64,000 bases of DNA, taken from positions 434,001 through 498,000 of the forward strand of contig NZ_JANUCJ010000003.1 of assembly GCF_024807615.1 (NCBI RefSeq). Direction: 5' to 3'. The notes under the pieces are model-generated. The model saw only the letters and a list, made by a program, of their open reading frames with translations, searched no databases and was not told the origin of the DNA. The stretch is from Tsukamurella ocularis. Its GTDB lineage: Bacteria; Actinomycetota; Actinomycetes; Mycobacteriales; Mycobacteriaceae. A program made the translations under genes and the position numbers. Below, piece after piece: positions 51,398 through 59,728 of the stretch; the first letter of the stretch is position 1, and the number at the start of each line of letters is the position of its first letter.

Positions 51398-52228
51398 TCA
51401 CGCCAGATTGAGTTCCCCGCGGATCGTGGTGCTCGTGGCGCCGCCGATCCAGATCACGTCGCCGTCCTGCTCGACGTGCACGCGGCCGCGGCGGCCGAGC
51501 ACAGTGCCCTGGGAAGCGATGTACCGTCCCGGCAGCTCGCCGGCGCCGATCAGCCACTGCGCGATGCCGGCATTGAGCGAGCCCGTCACCGGATCCTCGG
51601 GCACCGCGAGGGACGGGCAGAAGGCGCGGACCTCGACATCGGCGTCGCCGCCCTCCGGATACCGGCCCACCACACCGACGTTGAACTCTCCCATCGCTGC
51701 GAAGTCCGGCCGCAGCGCACGGACGGCGTCGGCGTCGCGCAGCCGCGCCGCGACCCAGCCGGGGCCGTTGTCCACCCACTCGGCGGCCAGGATCTCCGCC
51801 GCCGGGACGCGGAGCCCCGCGGCGATCCGGTCGACGGTGTCCGCGTCGGCGGGACCGCTGCGGACGAGCGGCGGCGCGGCGAAGGCGAGCGTCGACCCGC
51901 GGCGCAGGCGCACCAGGCCGGCGCCGCACTCCTGGACGACGGTGTCCGTCGCCGCGGGGACGCCTCCGCCCTCCAGCCAGGCGTGCGCGCTCCCCAGGGT
52001 CGGGTGCCCGGCGAAGGGCAGCTCGCCGCCGGGCGTGAAGATCCGGAGCCGGTAGTCGGCCGCCGGATCGGTAGGGCGGAGCAGGAACGTGGTCTCGCTG
52101 AGGTTGGTCCAGCGTGCGAACGCCGCCATCTGCTCGCCGGTGAGGCCGTCGGCGTCGTGCACTACGGCCACCGGATTGCCTTGCAGGGGTTCGGAGGAAA
52201 AGACATCGACCTGTCGGAAGCGGTGCAT
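51398..52228 (-). CDS. PhzF-family isomerase/epimerase
   Basis: A 276-residue DapF-like two-domain protein. Catalytic Glu in NLSETTF, then GGELPFAGHPTLGSAHA and the C-terminal EDPVTGSLNAG motif. PhzF itself isomerises a phenazine precursor; most homologues have unknown substrates, and no phenazine genes are nearby. Start ATG 52228 lies 4 bases after the PPOX gene stop; a GTG at 52246 is possible. Confidence 0.9.
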   Translation of the reverse strand: MHRFRQVDVFSSEPLQGNPVAVVHDADGLTGEQMAAFARWTNLSETTFLLRPTDPAADYRLRIFTPGGELPFAGHPTLGSAHAWLEGGGVPAATDTVVQECGAGLVRLRRGSTLAFAAPPLVRSGPADADTVDRIAAGLRVPAAEILAAEWVDNGPGWVAARLRDADAVRALRPDFAAMGEFNVGVVGRYPEGGDADVEVRAFCPSLAVPEDPVTGSLNAGIAQWLIGAGELPGRYIASQGTVLGRRGRVHVEQDGDVIWIGGATSTTIRGELNLA

Positions 52229-52232
52229 GGTC

Positions 52233-52865
52233 TCAGTAAAGCTCACGTCCGTAGCCGGCGCCGTAGTAGCGGTCCAGTTCCTCCAGCGGGTCGTCCGGGC
52301 GCTCCAGGGTCTTCGCGATGACCGCGCGCCGGGGTACGCCGCGATCGTCGTCGGGAGTCACCCACGTCGACGGGTCCCACGCCTCCGAGCGTAGGAAGGC
52401 CTTGCTGCAGTGGAAGAAGACCTCGTCGATCGCGACTTCGAGGATGAGCTGCGGAAGCCTCTCCCCCACCGCCATCCGGGGCGCGTAGGGCGCGTCGGCG
52501 AGCACCACAGCGGTCCCGTTGACGCGCAGCGTGTCGCCGCGCCCGGGGATGACGAACTCGAGCGCGATGCGGGGATCGGCCAGCAGGTTCCGGAGCCCGT
52601 CGACGCGGCGGTTGCCGGGTCGGTCCGGGAGCGCGATCGTGCGGTCGTCCAGCACGAGGACGCCGCCCGCGGGATCTCCCTTCGGCGAGACGTCGAGGCC
52701 GGCGGGCCCCGACGTGGCAACGAAGTAGAGGCGCGCCGCGGCGAGGAACAGACGATGCAGCTCGTGCAGCTCGGGCACAGCCTTGTCGCGGACCCGCGGA
52801 ATCGGCTCGGGCACCACCGCCCGGAGTTCTGCGGCGGTGGTCACCGGTCTGCGTGCGTGCGCCAT
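52233..52865 (-). CDS. PPOX-class FMN flavoprotein (MSMEG_1061-like)
   Basis: A 210-residue split-barrel flavoprotein of the pyridoxamine-5-phosphate oxidase superfamily: LYFVATSGPAGLDVSPKGD, NRRVDGLRNLLADPRIALEFVIPG and the late AFLRSEAWDPSTW. It resembles the MSMEG_1061 group by eye. TACGCT followed by 7 bases and ATG. Forms an operon with the PhzF gene. Confidence 0.88.
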   Translation of the reverse strand: MAHARRPVTTAAELRAVVPEPIPRVRDKAVPELHELHRLFLAAARLYFVATSGPAGLDVSPKGDPAGGVLVLDDRTIALPDRPGNRRVDGLRNLLADPRIALEFVIPGRGDTLRVNGTAVVLADAPYAPRMAVGERLPQLILEVAIDEVFFHCSKAFLRSEAWDPSTWVTPDDDRGVPRRAVIAKTLERPDDPLEELDRYYGAGYGRELY

Positions 52866-52915
52866 GTCAGCGAGCGTAGAGACCCGTGCGGGGCGCCCGC
52901 GACCCGGTTTCCGAC

Positions 52916-53671
52916 CTACAGCGGCCGCAGGATCCGGTCGAGGAATTCGCGGGTGCGGTCCTGCCGCGGGTTCCCGATGACGTCGGCGGGGCGGCCCGCC
53001 TCCAGAACGGTGCCGCGGTCGACGAACAGCACCTGATCGGCCACCTCGCGGGCGAAGGCCATCTCGTGCGTCACCACCACCATGGTGCGACCTTCGGTCG
53101 CGAGGTCGCGCATCACGGTGAGGACGTCGCCGACCAGCTCGGGGTCGAGCGCCGAGGTGGGCTCGTCGAACAGCACGACCCGCGGTCGTAGCGCGAGTGC
53201 CCGCGCGATCCCGACGCGCTGCTGCTGCCCGCCGGAGAGCTGGTGCGGGTACTTGTCGGCGTGGTCCTTCAGCCCGACTCGCGCGAGCAGGTCCCGCGCC
53301 TCCGCCTCGACCTCTGCGGCGGGGCGCTTCTGCACGACAACCGGGCCCTCGGTCACGTTCCGCAGCGCGGTGAAGTGCGGGAAGAGGTTGTGCGATTGGA
53401 AGACCATCGCGCTCTGCGCGCGATAGCGCGCGAGCTCCGTCTTCCGCGGCGCGCCGGCGCCGAAATCCACGGTCGCGTCGCCGACGGTGACGGTGCCCCC
53501 GTCCGGGAGCTCGAGCGCGTTCAACGAGCGGAGCACCGTCGTCTTCCCGGATCCGGACGGCCCGATGATGACGGTGACCGTGCCCTCCGGGACGGTGAAG
53601 TCGATGCCGCGCAGCACCTCGACGTCGCCGAAGGACTTGGTGAGGCCGCGCACCGCGATCAGGTCGGTCAT
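52916..53671 (-). CDS. polar amino-acid ABC transporter ATP-binding protein
   Basis: A 251-residue ABC ATPase. Walker A GPSGSGKTT, Q-loop VFQSHNLFPHF, signature LSGGQQQRVGIARAL, Walker B VVLFDEPTSALD, switch His THEMAFA. It powers the fused binding protein-permease encoded upstream; the ATG overlaps its stop by 4 bases. The HTALD-like family is GlnQ/TcyC; substrate probably an amino acid or cystine. Confidence 0.94.
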   Translation of the reverse strand: MTDLIAVRGLTKSFGDVEVLRGIDFTVPEGTVTVIIGPSGSGKTTVLRSLNALELPDGGTVTVGDATVDFGAGAPRKTELARYRAQSAMVFQSHNLFPHFTALRNVTEGPVVVQKRPAAEVEAEARDLLARVGLKDHADKYPHQLSGGQQQRVGIARALALRPRVVLFDEPTSALDPELVGDVLTVMRDLATEGRTMVVVTHEMAFAREVADQVLFVDRGTVLEAGRPADVIGNPRQDRTREFLDRILRPL

Positions 53672-55116
53672 CGTGCCACGTACCTTTCGAATCGACTCTC
53701 GAGACGGGACTGCACCAGGCTCAGCGCCTGGCAGATCACCCAGTAGTAGCAGGCGGCCACGACGTACATGATGAAGAAGTCGTAGGTGGGCGCCGCGGCG
53801 ATCTGTGCCTGACGGAACAGCTCGGTGACCAGGATGGCGGACGCGAGCGACGTGTCCTTGACCAGGGAGACCAGGGTGTTGGCGAGGGGCGGCGTGGCGG
53901 TGCGTGCGGCCTGCGGCAAGATGATCCGCTGCAGCGACGTGCGGTAGTCCATGCCGATCGTGGTGGCCGCCTCCCACTGCCCGCGTGGCACCGCGCCGAT
54001 GGCGGCTCGGATGATCTCGGCCGCGTAGCCGCCGACGTTGAGCGAGAAGGCGATCACCGCCGCGAGGAACGGGTCGAACACCACACCCGCGAGTGGCAGC
54101 CCGTAGAAGATGATCACCAACTGCACGAGCAGCGGCGTACCACGGATGATGGAGATGTAGGCGCGGGCGAGTCCGCTGACCGCGCGCCGTTTCGACATCC
54201 GCGCCAGCGCGATCCCCAGCGCTATCGCCAAACCGATCACGAAGCTGATCGCCGTGAGCGGGATCGTCGTGGTGACGGTGGCCCTGAGCATCGGGACCAG
54301 GTTGCGCCGCACCATGTCCCACGTGCTGGAGCCGTGCTGCTCCTGTACCCCCGCGCCGAAGAACCGATCGGAAATTCGCTGTGCGGTACCGTCGGCGCGG
54401 ATCTCGGCCAGGCCTCGGTTGATCTCGGCGATGAGTCCGGAGTTCTTACGGGCCGCGAACACCGAGTCGGCCTTGTCCGGCGTCTCCGCGGCGATCTCGA
54501 CGGGTGCGCCGGGGGTCACCGTCAGGTAGTTGCGCACGACGCCCGTGTCGTTGACGACCACGTCGACCCGGCCTTGCGCCAGCACGTTGACAGCATCGGT
54601 GAAGCTGTTGACCGCCTCGATCTTCGCGCCCGCCTTCTCGGCGACGCCGGACCAGCTGCTCGTGATGCTCTGCGCCGCCGTCTTCCCGCGGATATCGGCG
54701 AGCGCGCGCACCGAGGTGTCGCCCTTGCGCACCAGGATCGACCCGCCGGTCTGCAAGTAGGTGTCCGATAGGTCGTACTTCGCCGCCCGTTCGGGGCTGG
54801 CCGAGACCTGATTGGCGACCAGGTCGAAGCGGCCGGCTTCCAGGCCCGCCATCATCGAATCCCACGGAGTCTCGACGAATTCCACTCGCCGCCCGATCTT
54901 CTCGGCGATGGCGGTGATCATCTCCACGTCGTACCCGGTGAGCTTCCCGGAATCGTCGTGATAGCTGTACACCTGGTACACCCCCTCGGTGCCCACCCGC
55001 AGGACCCCGCCCGACGGTGGCACCGGGTCGGCCTGCGCCGGCAGCGGCGCGACGACGAGCAGCGTCGCGAGCAGCACGAGGAGGACGCGGGACGCGGTGC
55101 GGACGGCTGATCGCAT
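53668..55116 (-). CDS. amino-acid ABC transporter, substrate-binding protein fused to permease
   Basis: A 482-residue fusion. Residues 1-29 are a signal peptide (AQAD cleavage region, no lipobox cysteine); 35-260 form a type 3 solute-binding domain (TGYDVEMITAIAEKIGRRVEFVETPWDSMMAGLEAGRFDLV); 270-480 form an EcfG-like HisM/GlnP permease with IIRGTPLLVQLV and the EAA loop EAATTIGMDYRTSLQRIILPQA. Fusion tethers the receptor to the membrane. Only one permease type is present, so it would work as a homodimer. Related to cystine/glutamine systems. Confidence 0.92.
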   Translation of the reverse strand: MRSAVRTASRVLLVLLATLLVVAPLPAQADPVPPSGGVLRVGTEGVYQVYSYHDDSGKLTGYDVEMITAIAEKIGRRVEFVETPWDSMMAGLEAGRFDLVANQVSASPERAAKYDLSDTYLQTGGSILVRKGDTSVRALADIRGKTAAQSITSSWSGVAEKAGAKIEAVNSFTDAVNVLAQGRVDVVVNDTGVVRNYLTVTPGAPVEIAAETPDKADSVFAARKNSGLIAEINRGLAEIRADGTAQRISDRFFGAGVQEQHGSSTWDMVRRNLVPMLRATVTTTIPLTAISFVIGLAIALGIALARMSKRRAVSGLARAYISIIRGTPLLVQLVIIFYGLPLAGVVFDPFLAAVIAFSLNVGGYAAEIIRAAIGAVPRGQWEAATTIGMDYRTSLQRIILPQAARTATPPLANTLVSLVKDTSLASAILVTELFRQAQIAAAPTYDFFIMYVVAACYYWVICQALSLVQSRLESRFERYVAR

Positions 55117-55174
55117 GCGTCGTTCTTAGCACCGGCACCGGCCCGGCGCGCCACGGACCGCCGCGTCGAACCTT

Positions 55175-55238
55175 TTCAACCGCGAGGTTGAATAAAGATC
55201 GGCGAGGGCGTACCGTCGTATTCAACAGATCGGTTGAA
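55175..55238. promoter_or_regulatory. ArsR-type promoter with two identical operators
   Basis: TTCAAC-N6-GTTGAA occurs twice, at 55175-55192 and 55221-55238, centres 46 bp apart. Between them lie TTGAAT (55188-55193) and TACCGT (55211-55216), exactly 17 bp apart, predicting transcription from about 55223. The first operator overlaps the -35 box and the second the start point, as for autorepression by the ArsR protein encoded next. Confidence 0.87.
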
Positions 55239-55254
55239 CACGAGGAGGTGCACC

Positions 55255-55617
55255 ACGAACGACGACACCGACGACCTGTCCAAGGCGTTCGCAGCACTCG
55301 CGGACCCCACGCGGCGCGACATCGTCGCCCGCCTCGCGGACGGCGACGCCACACTCACGGAGATCGCGGAGCGCTACGACGTGAGCATCCAGGCCGTCTC
55401 GAAGCACCTCACCGTGCTCGAGAACGCCGGCCTGATCAGCAGGACCCGCCGCGCCCAGGCGCGGCCCGCCCACCTGGAAGCGGAGGTCTTCGACCTCATG
55501 AACGGGTGGCTCGAGCGGTACCGCCGTCGCGCCGAACAGCGCTACCAGCGTCTCGACGCGGTGCTGGCCGACCTGAACGCAGAAGAGAACCCCACCGAAC
55601 AAGGAGCAGCATCATGA
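55255..55617 (+). CDS. ArsR-family winged-helix regulator (possible ACG start)
   Basis: A regulator of about 120 residues of the ArsR/SmtB group that accompanies SRPBCC proteins. HTH: LSKAFAALADPTRRDIVARL, then YDVSIQAVSKHLTVLENAGLI. No metal-binding cysteines are seen, so it senses something other than metal. The frame extends back to TTG 55234, but a perfect GAGGAGG (55242-55248) stands 6 bases before ACG 55255, where an ATG would be expected; family N termini also begin about here. It overlaps the next gene by 4 bases. Confidence 0.85.
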   Translation, partial: TNDDTDDLSKAFAALADPTRRDIVARLADGDATLTEIAERYDVSIQAVSKHLTVLENAGLISRTRRAQARPAHLEAEVFDLMNGWLERYRRRAEQRYQRLDAVLADLNAEENPTEQGAAS

Positions 55618-56099
55618 CCATCGTCAACGCCGAGGCCGGCATCGAGGCCTCTACCACCCTCCCCACCGTCACCATCACGCGCGACTTCCAGGCGACGCCG
55701 GCGCAGTTGTTCCGGGCCCATACCGACCCCGCGATCTACACCCGCTGGGTGGGACCGTCGGACATCGACACCGAGATCGAGCACTGGGACGCGCGCACCG
55801 GCGGCAGCTGGGCCTACGTGAGCAAGCGCGGCGACGAGCGCTACGCCTTCCACGGCAGCTTCCACGACGTCCGGGAGGACCGCATCGTGCAGACCTTCAC
55901 CTACGACGCCATGCCCGACGGGGTCTCGCTGGAGACCATGACGTTCGAGGACCTCGGCGACGGGCGTACGCGGCTGCGCGCCGTCTCGCTGCTCGACAGC
56001 TTCGAGAGCCGCGACGGCATGCTGGCCAGCGGTATGGAGGTCGGCATCGTCGACGGCTACGCCAAGCTCGACCGACTCCTCGCGGACGGCGAGGTGTAG
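55614..56099 (+). CDS. SRPBCC (AHSA1-like) domain protein
   Basis: A 161-residue START/Bet v1-like fold protein: TRDFQATPAQLFRAHTDPAIYTRWVGP, YAFHGSFHDVREDRIVQTFTYD, GYAKLDRLLAD. These proteins bind hydrophobic ligands; together with an ArsR gene they form a common actinobacterial pair of unknown function. The ATG overlaps the arsR stop by 4 bases. Confidence 0.9.
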   Translation: MTIVNAEAGIEASTTLPTVTITRDFQATPAQLFRAHTDPAIYTRWVGPSDIDTEIEHWDARTGGSWAYVSKRGDERYAFHGSFHDVREDRIVQTFTYDAMPDGVSLETMTFEDLGDGRTRLRAVSLLDSFESRDGMLASGMEVGIVDGYAKLDRLLADGEV

Positions 56100-56159
56100 T
56101 CGTCGCGTCCTTGAGAAACGATCACCCGCTTGACGGTGACGACCCGGTAACTTAGCCGT

Positions 56160-57785
56160 ATGAAGCTGCCTCGGCTCCGCGCCGACTACGGGTCGATCCT
56201 ACTCGGGTCGGCCGACGACAGCTCCCGCCTGACCCGCGTCCGGGTGCAGCTGGTGATCACCATCGGTGTGGTCGTCGCGAACCTGATCGGCGTCGGCCTG
56301 GCCATCGCGCTGGCGACCGTCGGTATCCCGGAGCCGTCGATCCCGTGGGACGCCTGGTGGATCAACTACCTGGTGGTGCCGCTGTACATCGGGATCGCCT
56401 TCGTCCTCGGCGCGACGATCGGCACCGTCCGGCTGGTCCGGTCGCTGCGCTGGTCGATCCGCCGGGAGGAGCCGAACGCGGCACAGGCCAAGGCGGCGAT
56501 CGTCGGACCATGGCGGCTCACCGCTCTCCAGGCCCTCCTCTGGGGCCTGGGAACCATCGTGATGACCGTGGGCTATGGCACTACCGATCCCGACCTGATT
56601 CCGAAGATCGCGCTGGTCACGGGCCTGTCCGGAGTCGTCGTGTGCGCGATCTCGTACCAGATCACGGAGTTCGCACTGCGGCCCGCGGCAGCAGCGGCGC
56701 TGGAGGCCGGGTACCGCGCGCCACGCAAGGGCCGGCTGCGGATGCGGGCCGCCACCGCCTGGGCGATCGGCTCCGGCGTGCCGATCCTGGGCATCGTCCT
56801 CGTGGTGCTGTTCGGCACCTTCCGCGCCGACACCTCCAAGCTCGACATCTTCATCGCCGTCGCCGCCCTCGCTGCGATCGCACTGCTCACCGGGCCGCTC
56901 ATCAGCCTGCTCAACGTCGACGCCCTGATCGCGCCCCTGCGCGTGCTGGGCGGCGCGATCCGCCGCGTCCGCGACGGCGAGACGGACGTGGCCGTTCGTA
57001 TCTTCGACGGTTCCGACATGGGGGAGCTGCAGGCCGGGTTCAACGAGATGACCGCCGGCCTCGCCGAGCGGGAGCGGCTGCGCGACCTGTTCGGCCGGCA
57101 CGTGGGCCGCGACGTCGCTGAGTCGGCGCTCGGCCTCGGCGTGCAGCTGGGCGGCTCCGAGCAGGTCGTCGGCGTACTCTTCGTCGACGTGGTCGGCTCC
57201 ACGACGCTGGCCCGGCAGCGCCCGGCGACCGAGGTGGTCGATCTGCTCAACCGGTTCTTCGAGGTGATCGTGACCGCGGTCGAGGAGAACAACGGCCTGG
57301 TCAACAAGTTCGAGGGCGACGCGGTGCTGGCCGTCTTCGGCGCGCCGCTGCCGCACCCGGACCCGGCGGGCGGGGCCCTGCGCGCCGCGCGCCTCATCGC
57401 GGACCGCCTGCCCGCCGCGGTGCCCGATCTGCGGGCCGGGATCGGCGTCTCCTACGGCGTGGTCGTCGCAGGAAACGTGGGCGCCATCGAGCGCTACGAA
57501 TACACCGTGATCGGCGACCCGGTCAACGAGTCCGCGCGCCTGTCCGAGGTCGCCAAGCGCGACACCTCGCGGCCCGTGGCGTCCGAGCCGGCGATCATGG
57601 GCGCCCGCGAGGCCGAGTCGCAGCACTGGCGGTTCACCGACGAGCTGGAGCTGCGCGGCCGCGACGAGCGCACCCGCCTCTACTCCCCCGCGGTGTCGGC
57701 GAGGACGAGCACGTCGTCGACGAAGGTCGTGCCCCCGACGGTGAACTCGCGCACCCCCGCCGTCACGAAGCCGGACTTGGCGTAG
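56160..57785 (+). CDS. membrane-bound class III adenylate cyclase
   Basis: A 541-residue signalling enzyme making cAMP. Six transmembrane helices in 1-255, HAMP region about 255-320 (PLRVLGGAIRRVRDGETDVAV), then the cyclase domain 335-510 with metal aspartates (Asp 343 in VDVVGSTTLA; Asp 387 in NKFEGDAV, Lys 383 adenine-recognising) and VIGDPVNESARLSEVA. It resembles M. tuberculosis Rv1318c-Rv1320c. TAACTT then 6 bases then ATG. The last 30 residues are coded antisense to the GNAT gene over 106 bp. Confidence 0.92.
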   Translation: MKLPRLRADYGSILLGSADDSSRLTRVRVQLVITIGVVVANLIGVGLAIALATVGIPEPSIPWDAWWINYLVVPLYIGIAFVLGATIGTVRLVRSLRWSIRREEPNAAQAKAAIVGPWRLTALQALLWGLGTIVMTVGYGTTDPDLIPKIALVTGLSGVVVCAISYQITEFALRPAAAAALEAGYRAPRKGRLRMRAATAWAIGSGVPILGIVLVVLFGTFRADTSKLDIFIAVAALAAIALLTGPLISLLNVDALIAPLRVLGGAIRRVRDGETDVAVRIFDGSDMGELQAGFNEMTAGLAERERLRDLFGRHVGRDVAESALGLGVQLGGSEQVVGVLFVDVVGSTTLARQRPATEVVDLLNRFFEVIVTAVEENNGLVNKFEGDAVLAVFGAPLPHPDPAGGALRAARLIADRLPAAVPDLRAGIGVSYGVVVAGNVGAIERYEYTVIGDPVNESARLSEVAKRDTSRPVASEPAIMGAREAESQHWRFTDELELRGRDERTRLYSPAVSARTSTSSTKVVPPTVNSRTPAVTKPDLA

Positions 57786-58219
57786 AACCGCTTGGCCCGG
57801 GCGTTGTCGGCGTTCACGCCGAGCCACACCGGCAGGTCCGCGGCGTCGGCCCGGACCGCGTCGAGCAGCGCACGCGCGACCCCGCCGCCGTGGTGGTCCG
57901 GGTCCACGTAGAGCTTGGACAGGTAGGCCGACGGTGCGCCGCGCAGCGCCTCCGGCCCCTCGTCGTGCGCGCCGTGCAGCACCAGGGCGTACCCGACGGG
58001 GCCGTCCGCCCCGTCGACCACGAGGACCCGGTGGGCGGGATCGGCCAGGTGGCGGTCGAACTCGGCCTCGCTGAGGTGCGTGGCCACGAAGTCCGCGACG
58101 TGCTCGCGGGCCAGCGTGGGCGGGCACGCCAGGGGGAAGGTGCGCGCAGCGAGCGCGGCGACGGCGCCGGCGTCGCCGGGCACGGCGCGACGCACGCGCG
58201 CCTGCATCGACGCTGTCAT
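57680..58219 (-). CDS. GNAT-family acetyltransferase
   Basis: A 179-residue N-acetyltransferase: motif A SAYLSKLYVDPDHHGGGVARALLDAV and motif B VWLGVNADNARAKRFYAKSGF. Substrate unknown. The ATG overlaps the stop of the S4 protein by 4 bases. Its 3' end overlaps the convergent adenylate cyclase gene by 106 bp, an unusually long antisense overlap. Confidence 0.9.
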   Translation of the reverse strand: MTASMQARVRRAVPGDAGAVAALAARTFPLACPPTLAREHVADFVATHLSEAEFDRHLADPAHRVLVVDGADGPVGYALVLHGAHDEGPEALRGAPSAYLSKLYVDPDHHGGGVARALLDAVRADAADLPVWLGVNADNARAKRFYAKSGFVTAGVREFTVGGTTFVDDVLVLADTAGE

Positions 58220-58572
58220 TCGTGCCCCAGCAGCCGGTCGGTCTCGCGACGCTCGCGCTTGGTGGGGCGCCCCGCGCCCCGGTCGCGCTGCGGCATGGAC
58301 AGCACGATCTCCCGCGGCGGGGGCGGCGGGCTGTGATCGATGTAACAGGTGGCGGCGACAGGCGCGCCGACCCGCTTGGGAATCAGGGTGGCGACCTCGA
58401 CGATCCGCTCCCGGCCGGCGAGCCGCAGCCGCACCTCGTCGCCCACCACGATGTGCTGAGCCGGTTTCGCGGTGGCGCCGTTGACGCGCACGTGCCCGCC
58501 ACGGCAGGCCGTGGCTGCGGCAGACCGCGTCTTGGTCAGCCGCACCGCCCACAGCCAGGCGTCGACCCGCAC
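58216..58572 (-). CDS. S4-domain RNA-binding protein (Hsp15-like)
   Basis: A 118-residue protein with an N-terminal S4 domain: MRVDAWLWAVRLTKTRSAAATACRGGHVRVNG, the ribosome-binding fold of heat-shock protein 15/RqcP relatives, which act on blocked 50S subunits. The C-terminal tail is strongly basic (RPTKRERRETDR). It starts on GTG 2 bases after the small membrane protein gene stop. Confidence 0.9.
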   Translation of the reverse strand: MRVDAWLWAVRLTKTRSAAATACRGGHVRVNGATAKPAQHIVVGDEVRLRLAGRERIVEVATLIPKRVGAPVAATCYIDHSPPPPPREIVLSMPQRDRGAGRPTKRERRETDRLLGHE

Positions 58573-58574
58573 GG

Positions 58575-58784
58575 CTACCGGGCGCGCAGCAGCCGCGACA
58601 GACCGACAGCGCCGAGCACGCCGAAGGCCACCAGCAGGAGCAGGCCGAGGCCCGTGCTGATGAAGAATCCGACGGCCACCACGACAACCGCGGGAGCGGT
58701 CATGGCGACGACCATCCCCGGATGCTGCTTCACGACGTCCAGCGCGGCCTTCTTGCGCGCGGGATCGAGCTCTTTTCCAGCCAT
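58575..58784 (-). CDS. small two-helix membrane protein
   Basis: A 69-residue protein with a basic N terminus (MAGKELDPARKKAALDVV) and two transmembrane helices (about 25-43 and 45-66). No known domain. TACATT lies 6 bases before ATG 58784, a leaderless promoter that heads the small operon with the S4 and GNAT genes. Divergent from the phosphatase at 58825. Confidence 0.78.
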   Translation of the reverse strand: MAGKELDPARKKAALDVVKQHPGMVVAMTAPAVVVVAVGFFISTGLGLLLLVAFGVLGAVGLSRLLRAR

Positions 58785-58824
58785 GTCACCAATGTACGCA
58801 TTCCCGGCAGGGCAAGATCGGGGC

Positions 58825-59277
58825 ATGACGGTGCTGGCGCTCATGCGACACGGCGAGTCGGGCATGTCGATCCCCGACGAGGCCCGCCCGATCAGCGCGA
58901 ACGGTCGCGACCAGGCCCGACGGTCCGCGGCCTGGCTCGCCGAGCAGGGCTTCGAACCCGGTCATGCGCTGGTCTCGTCGGCGCGGCGCACCGTCGAGAC
59001 CTTCCACGCGATGGACCTGCGCTGCCCGATGACGGCCACCGAGGTGCTCTACGAGTGCCCTGGCCGCCGCGTGCTCGACGAGATCAACGGCGTCCCCGGC
59101 GACGTCGACGTCCTGCTGGTGGTGGCGCACTTCCCCGGGCTGCCCGAAGCGGCGGCGCAACTCGACCCGGGAGCGGAGCTCCCGGGCTTCGCCCCGGGCA
59201 CCATCGTGCTGCTCGATCTCGACGACGGCCCGGCGGCGCCCGGTTCGGGACGGATGCTGTCCTGGTTCACCCCGTAG
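58825..59277 (+). CDS. histidine phosphatase family protein (SixA-like), first copy
   Basis: A 150-residue phosphohistidine phosphatase-like enzyme: LMRHGES (catalytic His in RHG), SSARRTVETF and the second His in VVAHFPGLP. SixA removes phosphate from histidine in phosphorelays; the target here is unknown. CAAGAT then 6 bases then ATG. A paralogue follows after 10 bases. Confidence 0.9.
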   Translation: MTVLALMRHGESGMSIPDEARPISANGRDQARRSAAWLAEQGFEPGHALVSSARRTVETFHAMDLRCPMTATEVLYECPGRRVLDEINGVPGDVDVLLVVAHFPGLPEAAAQLDPGAELPGFAPGTIVLLDLDDGPAAPGSGRMLSWFTP

Positions 59278-59287
59278 GGTGTCCGAT

Positions 59288-59719
59288 ATGGACACCCTGA
59301 TCCTGCTGCGGCACGGCAAGTCCGCGTACCCCGACAAGGTGAAGGATCACGACCGCCCGCTGGCGCCGCGCGGTGTCCGGCAGGCCGGCTTGGCCGGCAA
59401 GGCGATCCGCCGTTACGGACACGACGTGGATCTGGTGCTGTGCTCGACCGCCGAGCGCGCGCAGGCAACGCTGGAGCGGGCCGCCGTCGACGCACCGGTG
59501 CGTCACCTGCCCGCGCTGTACGGGGCGACGGGCACCGAGATCCTCGACATCGTGGAGGCGGAGCGGGGCGCCGCAACGACGGTGCTCGTCGTGGGTCACG
59601 ATCCCGGTCTCGCCGAAGCAGCGCAGATCCTCGACCCCACCTTCACCTTCGCCAAGTTCCCCACGTCGGCGTTCACGGTCATCCGGGAAGGCCACGCGGA
59701 GTTGCACATTCCTCGCTAG
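59288..59719 (+). CDS. histidine phosphatase family protein (SixA-like), second copy
   Basis: A 143-residue SixA-like enzyme: LILLRHGKSAYPDKVKDHDRPLAPRG, CSTAERAQATLERA and VVGHDPGLAEAA, with all catalytic residues. It is more like SixA than its neighbour and the two are diverged, so not a recent duplication. TAGGGT (59275-59280) ends 7 bases before ATG 59288; a GTG at 59279 is possible. Confidence 0.92.
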   Translation: MDTLILLRHGKSAYPDKVKDHDRPLAPRGVRQAGLAGKAIRRYGHDVDLVLCSTAERAQATLERAAVDAPVRHLPALYGATGTEILDIVEAERGAATTVLVVGHDPGLAEAAQILDPTFTFAKFPTSAFTVIREGHAELHIPR

Positions 59720-59728
59720 CGTGAAGCC

